From the NCBI GenBank assembly GCA_024280155.1, contig JAJRQQ010000096.1:1-64000 (forward strand): 64,000 nucleotides of DNA, given 5' to 3'. Numbering within the stretch: position 1 is the stretch's first letter; each line of letters begins with the position of its first letter. Positions 54,698 to 62,247 of this stretch are shown piece after piece. Made by a program: the position numbers and the translations under genes. The stretch is from Bacteroidota bacterium (GTDB lineage Bacteria; Bacteroidota; Bacteroidia; Flavobacteriales_D; Crocinitomicaceae). The notes beneath the pieces are model-generated. The model was not told the origin of the DNA, ran no database searches, and saw only the letters and a program-made list of their open reading frames with translations.

Positions 54698-56121
54698 TGA
54701 GGTTGATTTTTTACATATCGTTTTTGTTGCCAGTTCTTGCCTTTGGACAGAATGATGTCGGTAGAATTTTTGAAGAAATGCCTTCGGATTCGATAGAGAA
54801 AAGGACATTGAAAACGCATACGACTTTAGGACCAAAAGTTCGTCAACAAAGCAAATCTTTGGGGGATAAAAAGATTCAATTAACTCCTTTGGCAGATTTG
54901 AATTACATTCAAACAACTCATTCTCTGTTTAAACTTGGTTTGGGGATAGAAGTGGAAGGTCGAATCAAGGATAAATTCTATTATCGTCTAGCCGGTGTTG
55001 AAGGAATTAGTCAAACAGATGCCTTTTATTCTCCGAAAACTTATGTTGCAGATTCAAACGGACAATCTTCAATTTATACCGATTTACATGGGAGAATCTC
55101 TTATACACCGAATCATATTTTCAATTTTCAGGCAGGTTTGGACAATAATTTTATCGGAGAAGGGACACGTTCAATGTTTTTGAGTGATTATTCATCTTCT
55201 TTTCCTTTTGGACAAATTCGTATGCGTTTTTGGAGAATTGAATACAGTATTTTGTATCAGTTTATGCGTGAACAAAATGTGAGTCCAGCAACAAATAAAT
55301 GGAACGGGAAATTTGCATCCAGTCATCACCTTTCTTTCAATGCAGCAAAATGGTTGAGCATTGGTTTCTTCGAATCGGTGATTTTTCAGCCAAAAGACAC
55401 ATTGAATAATAGAGGTTTTGAAGTAGAATACCTGAATCCTTTTATCATGTATCGACCGCAAGAATATACTTTGGGGTCATCGGACAATGTTCTAATTGGT
55501 ATAGATTTGAATGTGTATTTAAAACGAACTACGATTTATACTCAATTCATTATGGATGAATTTGTTCTGTCTGAAATTAGAAACAAGACAGGTTGGTGGG
55601 CAAATAAATACGGTGGGCAATTAGGAGTAAAAGGTCGTTTTAAAAAGGGGAATCATCATTTTTTCTACCGTTTGGAATATAATTTTGCACGACCGTACAC
55701 GTATGCACACATTTCTCCAGAATTGAATTATGGAAATCAAGGAATGCCATTGGCACATCCTTATGGCGCAAGTTTCTTCGAAATTCTTGGTGTAGTGAAA
55801 TGGCAACACGAAAAATATTACGCTAAATTATTCACCAATTACTATTTGAGAGGAGAGAATTACAATAATTTCAATTACGGAGCAGATATTTACGATCCTT
55901 ATATCAATCGTCCTTATGAATATGGACATTTTATCGGTCAAGGAGCAGGATACAACGGAACGAAAACAATTTTAACTTTTGGTTATCGTGTATTGAAAAA
56001 TGGAAATCTCAATGCTTTTGTAGAAAATCATTTTAACGCATCAACCATAGACAATAAACTACATTATAATCTTGTAATTGGATTGCGTTCTATGCTTTGG
56101 AATGATCGAAGAAATTATTGA
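54694..56121 (+). CDS. RemB-like outer-membrane protein (second copy)
   Basis: The 475-residue protein has a signal peptide (LIFYISFLLPVLAFGQ) and the same core motif as its neighbour: AGLDNNFIGEGTRSMFLSDY, then FGQIRMRFWRIEYSI. Strand-rich sequence continues to NLVIGLRSMLWNDRRNY. The two proteins are clearly related but diverged, probably an old tandem duplication. Overlapping start and stop codons suggest they are made together and may form a complex. A gene-free gap of 117 bases then leads to the convergent murF-alr. Confidence 0.7.
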   Translation: MMRLIFYISFLLPVLAFGQNDVGRIFEEMPSDSIEKRTLKTHTTLGPKVRQQSKSLGDKKIQLTPLADLNYIQTTHSLFKLGLGIEVEGRIKDKFYYRLAGVEGISQTDAFYSPKTYVADSNGQSSIYTDLHGRISYTPNHIFNFQAGLDNNFIGEGTRSMFLSDYSSSFPFGQIRMRFWRIEYSILYQFMREQNVSPATNKWNGKFASSHHLSFNAAKWLSIGFFESVIFQPKDTLNNRGFEVEYLNPFIMYRPQEYTLGSSDNVLIGIDLNVYLKRTTIYTQFIMDEFVLSEIRNKTGWWANKYGGQLGVKGRFKKGNHHFFYRLEYNFARPYTYAHISPELNYGNQGMPLAHPYGASFFEILGVVKWQHEKYYAKLFTNYYLRGENYNNFNYGADIYDPYINRPYEYGHFIGQGAGYNGTKTILTFGYRVLKNGNLNAFVENHFNASTIDNKLHYNLVIGLRSMLWNDRRNY

Positions 56122-56238
56122 TTTACTTTCTTTTTCCCTAATTTTATTTCAAGTACAAGTTTAAATGAATATTGACTTGCAAAAGCACCTCTTCCACCAT
56201 TTCCAATTAATGCATTTTCAACAGTTAGAGTCGTGAAA

Positions 56239-58494
56239 TCAATCAATGTATTTTCGATGTAATCGAGCAGAGAAACTCGTCATAACTTCGTACGAAATTG
56301 TGTTCATTTGTTTTGCAAGTGATAAAACAGATTGATGCTCTCCGATAATTTCAACTTTGTCTCCTTCCTGTGTATTGATACCAGAAACATCCACCATAAT
56401 CATGTCCATACAAATATTTCCTACCAAAGGGCAGAATGAATCTTTAATGTAAACGCCAAAATTATTTTCGCCCAATCGTCTTGCTAAACCGTCAGCATAA
56501 CCAATGGGTATAATGGCAATTTCCATGTCTTTCTCTGCGAAAAATGAACGATTATAACCCACAGATTCTCCTTTTTCAATTCTCTTAAGCTGAGAAACTG
56601 AACTGTACCAAGAAATTGCTTGTCGTAATTCTTTCTCACCATTTACCCCATACATTCCAATTCCCAAACGAACCATATCGAATTGTGCAGAAGTGTAATT
56701 TTTTATCCCCTCAGAATTGAGAATGTGCCGCAGAATAGGGTAGGAGAATTCTTTCGAAATAAGTGTCGATAATTCTCCGAAAATTTGAATTTGTTGCAAA
56801 GTAAAATCAGAATGAATGACATCACTTTCGGCTAAATGAGAATAAATACTCTGAATTTTAACCTCAGGTTGTGCATGTAAAAAAGCAATCAATTCTTTGA
56901 GCTCATCTTTCACAAATCCCAAACGATTCATGCCTGTTTCAATTTTTAAGTGAATGGGATAATTGAATTTAGAATGGAGAATAAGTGTTTTAACAAAAGC
57001 ATCCAATTGTTGCAAAGAAAATATTGCAGGTTCTAAATTGTATAAAATACAGTCGTTGAATGATTGTTCCTCACAGTTCATCACTAAAATAGGAGTTTTA
57101 ATTCCTTTTTCACGCAATTCAACGCCCTCGTTTGTATAGGCAACTCCGAGATAATCCACACCTAAATTCTCTAAAAATCGACCAATGTTTTTTGCATCAG
57201 AACCGTAAGAAGATGCTTTAACCATGCAAAGTAACTTCGTAGATTCGTTGAGCTTAGATTTAAAAGATTGAATGTTATGGCGAATGGATTTCAAATTAAA
57301 TTCCAAATACGTTTGATGATTCACAGCTTTCATTTGCTGGGCAATTTTTTCCATTTTAACATTTCGCGCACCTGTAATTAGAATGCTTGAATTTTCAAAA
57401 TTGCTCTTGAAATTCTCTGTATCTTGAATAAAATGAACGTCAATTGGCTTATATTTCGCAAAAATCGACTGAAATTTATCTTTTTCTTCTGTTCCGATTA
57501 AGACAATACGTTTTTTATTTCCAGCGTTTGCCAATTGGTAAGCCAGCGAATGTTCGAGAGAATCGATGTCTAAATTGTACGTGTCATTGATGATGGAATT
57601 GTTGTTTTTACCATCGAAAATTTCCATTCTTTGTGCAAGTGGCGAAAGAAGAGGGATGCGTTTTTTTATTGCTTCATCTGATAACCCAAGAATTTGGGAC
57701 ATCCGAATAGCTAAAGAAACATTCTGTTGACTAATCACATCTTTTTTCAATGAAAAGTCATCTAAAAAATGAGAAAGGATATTTACTTTTTCTGCATTTG
57801 AAGATTCAATTTTCTGCGGAAAATTTTCTCATGTATAGACGAAATGAACACCGTTGAAAAGAGTTATTTTTTCATTAAAATGTTCTTCTTTTGAAGAAAA
57901 AAGTTCTCGGTGAGCATTTCCAAATGAAGTGAAAATTCCGTGCGTTGGTTGAATGATTTCTCGTTTGTGTTGAATCGTTCCTTTTTCTCCTATGCCGACC
58001 TCTATGATTGCAACATCTGTTTTGTCGTTTATTTCTAAAAGAGAAAGTGCAACGCCCAAATGAGAGTTGTAACTTTTTGGACTTCGAGCAACCACTTTTT
58101 CTTTATTGAGAAGCGTCGATAACCATTCTTTGATTGTTGTTTTTCCATTTGAACCCGTAATAGCAACAACAGAACAATTGAATTTTAAACGATGATATTT
58201 TGCGAAATTTTCAAGTGCAGAAAGTGAGTCGGATACAACGATTTCATGTGCATTCTCTAAATGTGTACACGAATTTTTCTGTTCAACAACAAAATGACGA
58301 ACACCTTTTTTGTATGCATCTTCGATAAATGACTTTCCATTTCTGAAACTTCCGTTGAGGGCAAAGAAAAGATTGTTTGAACCGTTAATGATTTTTCGAG
58401 TGTCAAAAGAAATTGAATGAATAAGCGTAGTGTCATCGCTATTTTGTTGAGCAATGATTTGCGAAATCTCATTAAAAGTATAATTCAGTTTCAA
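56239..58494 (-). pseudogene. murF-alr: Bifunctional MurF ligase / alanine racemase, interrupted by one in-frame TGA
   Basis: Bacteroidota often fuse MurF (D-Ala-D-Ala-adding ligase) to alanine racemase. The MurF part starts at 58494 (MKLNYTFNEISQIIAQQ) with the P-loop VVAITGSNGKTTIKEW and AIIEVGIGEKGTI. After LFNGVHFVYT a TGA (57829-57831) intervenes and the same frame continues ENFPQKIESSNAEKV. MurF domain sequence (LSPLAQRMEIFDGKNNN, SIINDTYNLDIDSLEHSL) and then Alr follow, with the PLP lysine in LCMVKASSYGSD, LGIGMYG and GNICMDMIMVDVSG. The total is 751 codons if the stop is read through. TGA is a normal stop in this window (obg). As both activities are normally essential, a true null is unlikely unless other copies exist. 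It overlaps tdk by 4 bases. Confidence 0.88.
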
Positions 58495-59066
58495 TGGGCA
58501 ATTTTATTGTAACACGAACGACAAAGTGGTTTATATTCTTCCACAGCACCAACGAGAACTTGTTCTTCTTGCTCGACAGTTCGGTGAGAGAATTGTGCTA
58601 AGTTGCCACAAGATACGCAAATTGCATGAACTTTTGTAATGTATTCTGCGATACTTAGTAAGTGAGGCATTGGACCAAAGGGTACGCCTTTAAAATCCAT
58701 ATCCAATCCTGCAACAATCACACGAACTCCTTTTTTTGCTAAAAAATTACACGTCTCTACAATTCCTTGGTCAAAAAACTGTGCTTCGTCGATGGCAACA
58801 ACAGGTTCATTCTTCCAAATATCGAGGATAGCTGATGCATCTTTTACTGCAATTGCATTGAACGACGTCCCTTGGTGACTCACTACGTTATTATCATGGT
58901 AACGGTCATCGACAGTTGGTTTTACGAGTAAAATTTTCTGATTGGCAAATTCTGCTCGCTTTAAACGACGAATTAATTCTTCTGTTTTTCCAGAAAACAT
59001 TGAACCGCAAACAATCTCTATCCATCCGTGTTGATTTTTCCCATCTGGAAAGTGCTCTAAAAACAT
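58491..59066 (-). CDS. tdk: Thymidine kinase
   Basis: The 191-residue type II thymidine kinase has the P-loop EIVCGSMFSGKTEELIRR, the Walker B-like VVAIDEAQFF (catalytic Glu), and GLDMDFKGVPFGPMPHLL. Zinc-binding cysteines occur as CVSCG and CRSCY. It phosphorylates thymidine for dTMP salvage. The stop overlaps the murF start (ATGA-like, 4 bases), so the two are translationally coupled. Confidence 0.96.
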   Translation of the reverse strand: MFLEHFPDGKNQHGWIEIVCGSMFSGKTEELIRRLKRAEFANQKILLVKPTVDDRYHDNNVVSHQGTSFNAIAVKDASAILDIWKNEPVVAIDEAQFFDQGIVETCNFLAKKGVRVIVAGLDMDFKGVPFGPMPHLLSIAEYITKVHAICVSCGNLAQFSHRTVEQEEQVLVGAVEEYKPLCRSCYNKIAH

Positions 59067-59144
59067 AGTATTTCTTTTTGTGTTTTCAACAAATCACCAA
59101 GGATAAAAGAATGAATATTTTTCTATTCTTGTAGAAATCTTCGG

Positions 59145-59152
59145 TAACTTTG
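59145..59152 (+). promoter_or_regulatory. -7 promoter box upstream of acidic protein gene
   Basis: TAACTTTG matches TAnnTTTG. Initiation near 59160 would give a leader of about 80 bases to the ATG at 59243, containing a small inverted repeat GTTGCT/AGCAAC. No TTG -33 element lies at the usual spacing. Confidence 0.35.
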
Positions 59153-59242
59153 AACGACTAAGTTCGTTATTTTGTTGCTTAAAAAATAGACATCGTTAGC
59201 AACTTGGTCAAAATGTTGAAAAGTCAATTTATTTATACTGGA

Positions 59243-60127
59243 ATGGAGAATTTAAAAACATACAAAAATCAAATCGAAGAAGTTCAGCATTTGGTGAACG
59301 AATTAGAAAAAGGAAATCTTTCTAAAGAAGATTTAGTGAAGTTAGAAGCACTCACAAGAATGATACATGAGCGAAGTATTATCTTGAAGTACATTGCGTT
59401 GGGTGGTAATTCTTCAGAAGTAATTAAAGATGTTGCTCTCCAAGAAGAGAAAACTGTTGAAGAAGAGAAAGAAGACGAACCGATTTTATTTGAAATTCCC
59501 AAAGAGAAAAAAGTAGAGATTGACATTTTTGCTGATATGAAGAAAGAGGATGAGGAAGTTGAAGTTCCTTCGCCAATTTCGGATATCATGGATGATTTAA
59601 TGAAAGAGGAACCAAATTTTGTGAATGAAACCATTGAAGAGGAATTGACACAAAAAGTAGTGCATGAAATGGAAGAACAACACAAAGAAGATGAAATGAT
59701 CATTGAGAGTGTTATCGAAGAAATGGAGGAAATCTCAATTACAGAACGCGTTGTTGAAGAGATGGAAGAAATAGAAATCTCCGAAAAAGTGGTGGAAGCA
59801 ATGGAAGTTGTCGATTCTTCGGATGAAAATAAAACCTTTTTAGAGCAATTGAATCTAAACGATGATTCTTTACATGCCATGTTCAGTTCTTCTAAAATTG
59901 ACACTTTAGTTGGGGCATTCAGCTTGAACGAGAAATTACGTTTTATGAATGATTTATTTGACGGTTCGAGTGAGGATTTCAATGAAACGATTAAAGTGCT
60001 TGATTCTAAAGATGACATTCAAAGTGCAAATGCAAAAATCAATGAATTAGCACTGAAATTTGAATGGGATTCAGAAGATGAAGCCGTTGCTGAATTTGTT
60101 TCATTTGTAAATCGTCGTTATGCTTAA
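59243..60127 (+). CDS. Acidic helical protein of unknown function
   Basis: From the ATG at 59243 (MENLKTYKNQIEEVQHLVNE) the protein has 294 residues; the frame extends to 59204 but this start matches the beginning of the folded part better. An N-terminal helical domain (about 1-60; LTRMIHERSIILKYIALGG) is followed by a low-complexity acidic linker rich in Glu (about 80-200), with repeated EEMEE-type units. A compact C-terminal helical domain follows (FLEQLNLNDDSLHAMFSSSK, KLRFMNDLFDGS, FVSFVNRRYA). No signal peptide is present. This layout suggests a scaffold or adaptor, but I do not recognise the family. It overlaps the M28 peptidase start by 8 bases. Confidence 0.65.
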   Translation: MENLKTYKNQIEEVQHLVNELEKGNLSKEDLVKLEALTRMIHERSIILKYIALGGNSSEVIKDVALQEEKTVEEEKEDEPILFEIPKEKKVEIDIFADMKKEDEEVEVPSPISDIMDDLMKEEPNFVNETIEEELTQKVVHEMEEQHKEDEMIIESVIEEMEEISITERVVEEMEEIEISEKVVEAMEVVDSSDENKTFLEQLNLNDDSLHAMFSSSKIDTLVGAFSLNEKLRFMNDLFDGSSEDFNETIKVLDSKDDIQSANAKINELALKFEWDSEDEAVAEFVSFVNRRYA

Positions 60128-61376
60128 AATTACATTCATATTTCTTCTTCTTTCGTTCAGTTCTTTCGCACAACTTGATGAGGTTCGAAGAATTACTAAA
60201 GAATTGTGTTCACCTGAATTTCATGGAAGAGGTTATGTGAATAAAGGAGATTCTATCGCTGCGGCTTATTTATCGGAAGAATTTAAAAAAGCGGGTGCTC
60301 AACCTTTTTGCGACGATTATTTGCAACATTTTACCATGAATGTCAATACTTTTCCAAATGAAATGGAGGTGAAGCAAAAAGATTATTCGATGGTTCCTGG
60401 GGTTGATTTTTCTATTAATCCAAATTCAAAAGGAATTAAAACGACACTTTATCCGATTGAAATTCCAGAAGATAAAGCATTGGACATTGAGTTTTTGAAA
60501 ACAGCAATTGGAAAAGCAAAATCAAGTTTTAAGCAACACGCATTGGTTTTTTCTTACGCAACGATTTCTGCTGATTCTGTCCAAAAAGTCAAAGGATTGA
60601 TTTATGAAATTGCGACCATTCTTCCGGTAATAGAATTGGTGGATGAAAAATTTACATGGTCAGTAGGACAGGACCAGAGTTTGTTTCCGTACTTGCAAAT
60701 TCAAGATTCAATTTATCAAAAAGGAGAACCTTTGGAGGTAAATATTGATGCACAACTGTTGGAGAATTATGAAACGCAGAACATTGTAGCTTTCTTACCG
60801 GCAAAGATTAAAAAAGCACCGTATTTGGTTTTTACAGCTCATTACGACCACCTCGGACAAATGGGAAAAGACACCTATTTCCCTGGAGCAAATGACAATG
60901 CTTCGGGTACAGCAATGTTGATTACCATGGCGAAGTATTTCAAAGAAAATCCGAGTGATTACAACATATTATTTATAGCTTTTGGAGGAGAAGAAGTGGG
61001 CTTGTTGGGTTCAAAATATTTTGTGGAACATCCTCTTTTGAAATTGAAAAAAATAAAATTCCTCATCAATTTAGACATCATGGGGAGCGGAGAAGAAAGC
61101 ATTACTGCGGTCAATGCCACGTTATTTCCCGAAGAATTTGAACTTTTGCAAGAAATCAATCAAGAGAAAAATCTTATCAAATTGATAAAAAGCAGAGGGC
61201 CAGCAGCAAACTCAGACCATTATTGGTTTACAGAAAAAGGAGTTCCAGCATTTTTTATCTACACCACAGGTCCAAACCGACATTATCACGATGTTTTTGA
61301 CACCTACAAAGAATTAACTTTTAGTGAATACGATGATATTACAACCTTATTGATTGAGTTTGTGAAGAGGATTTAA
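60120..61376 (+). CDS. M28-family zinc aminopeptidase
   Basis: The 418-residue protein has a signal peptide (ITFIFLLLSFSSFAQ), so it acts in the periplasm or outside. The M28 catalytic core has VFTAHYDHLGQMG (first zinc His), PGANDNASGTAMLI (bridging Asp), AFGGEEVGLLGSKYF (catalytic and zinc Glu), LINLDIMGSG and a C-terminal NRHYHDVFDTY. Such enzymes release N-terminal amino acids. It starts inside the end of the acidic protein gene (8-base overlap). Confidence 0.93.
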   Translation: MLKITFIFLLLSFSSFAQLDEVRRITKELCSPEFHGRGYVNKGDSIAAAYLSEEFKKAGAQPFCDDYLQHFTMNVNTFPNEMEVKQKDYSMVPGVDFSINPNSKGIKTTLYPIEIPEDKALDIEFLKTAIGKAKSSFKQHALVFSYATISADSVQKVKGLIYEIATILPVIELVDEKFTWSVGQDQSLFPYLQIQDSIYQKGEPLEVNIDAQLLENYETQNIVAFLPAKIKKAPYLVFTAHYDHLGQMGKDTYFPGANDNASGTAMLITMAKYFKENPSDYNILFIAFGGEEVGLLGSKYFVEHPLLKLKKIKFLINLDIMGSGEESITAVNATLFPEEFELLQEINQEKNLIKLIKSRGPAANSDHYWFTEKGVPAFFIYTTGPNRHYHDVFDTYKELTFSEYDDITTLLIEFVKRI

Positions 61377-61444
61377 TCGTAGTGAAATCTATATTTTAGA
61401 ATTCGTATTTCATTCGCTAAAACTTGATAGATTATTATTCAAAT

Positions 61445-62190
61445 TTATTCAAAGTTTCTCAAAAATTTTTCTACAGCTTTCCAGTATTCCTCGTGTCCTT
61501 TTTTGTCTTCCCAGAGTGCTTTTGAACCGTGAAATCCACGATTTTTAGGGATGAATTTTGTTTTTTGGGAAGTTATGTTCTCGTAGAATGAAATCCATTT
61601 TTTTCTTCTCTCTTTGCGGAAGTTATAAATACAGGGCATTTAATTTGAGAAACAAAAGTAGCAATTTCTTCCCCTTCAATCTTAAAATATTCCCCGGGAG
61701 AAAACGAAAGAATGCCGTCAATTAATTCTGGATGTTTAGCCCCCATATACAAAACCAAAACTGAACTGTATGAGCTTCCCCAAACAATGATTTTTTTAGC
61801 TTTCAATTCGTTTTTGACATATAAAATGGTTGCTTCTAAATCGGGAATAGCATCAGTGTATTTTGTCGGCAAATCTTTCTTTTTAGCTCGTTTATGTGTT
61901 TCGTTTACAACCCCACGAGATTTCATTCCTGAGCGTTGGTCAATAGCAATGCAGTTAAATCCTAATTCGTTCAGTTTAGGTGCAATTGGACGATAAGATC
62001 CACGACTAAAAATAGCTTGATGAAACAAAATGATGTACGTATCACTATTTTCGACGTTATTGTATAAATCGGCGGTGATTTCTAATCCATCAGTAGATGG
62101 GAAAGTGATTGTTTTCCCAGTGAACGAATCTTTTTGTGCAGATACTGTAAGAAACAGAAAGCTGAATAAAGATAGTGCGATTGTTTTCAT
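61445..62190 (-). pseudogene. Secreted alpha/beta hydrolase, frameshifted
   Basis: A signal peptide (IALSLFSFLFLTVSAQ) precedes a dienelactone-hydrolase-like fold: ITADLYNNVENSDTYIILFH, the nucleophile elbow IIVWGSSYSSVLVLYMG and SQIKCPVFITSAKREE. The frame then runs into a stop at 61573. A shift of one base in a run of seven T (61598-61604; A on the coding strand) continues the protein with KKWISFYENITSQKTKF, GFHGSKALWED (probable catalytic His) and the C-terminus at 61445. An eighth base in the run would give one frame of about 248 codons. The lesion could be real or a homopolymer error. Confidence 0.82.
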
Positions 62191-62247
62191 TGCTTTTATT
62201 TTTGTTAGAATGGTATTGAGACGTTTTTCAACCTAATTCTTTACAAT

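Noticed and set aside
56115..56280. Minus-strand frame ending in SFKLVLEIKLGKKKVNQ, possibly a barrel C-terminus
   Set aside because: It overlaps alr in another frame and the end of the RemB-like gene, has no start and no clear family; it may be a relic but support is too weak to list.
57829..57831. TGA recoding (as tryptophan or selenocysteine) to explain the murF-alr stop
   Set aside because: obg, the YcxB-like gene and others in the window end naturally at TGA, and no selenocysteine insertion hairpin is apparent.
59284..60018. Long 244-codon antisense open frame, rich in Ser
   Set aside because: It mirrors the Glu-rich coding strand of the acidic protein (GAA/GAG read backwards gives Ser/Phe codons), has no recognisable domain and no promoter.
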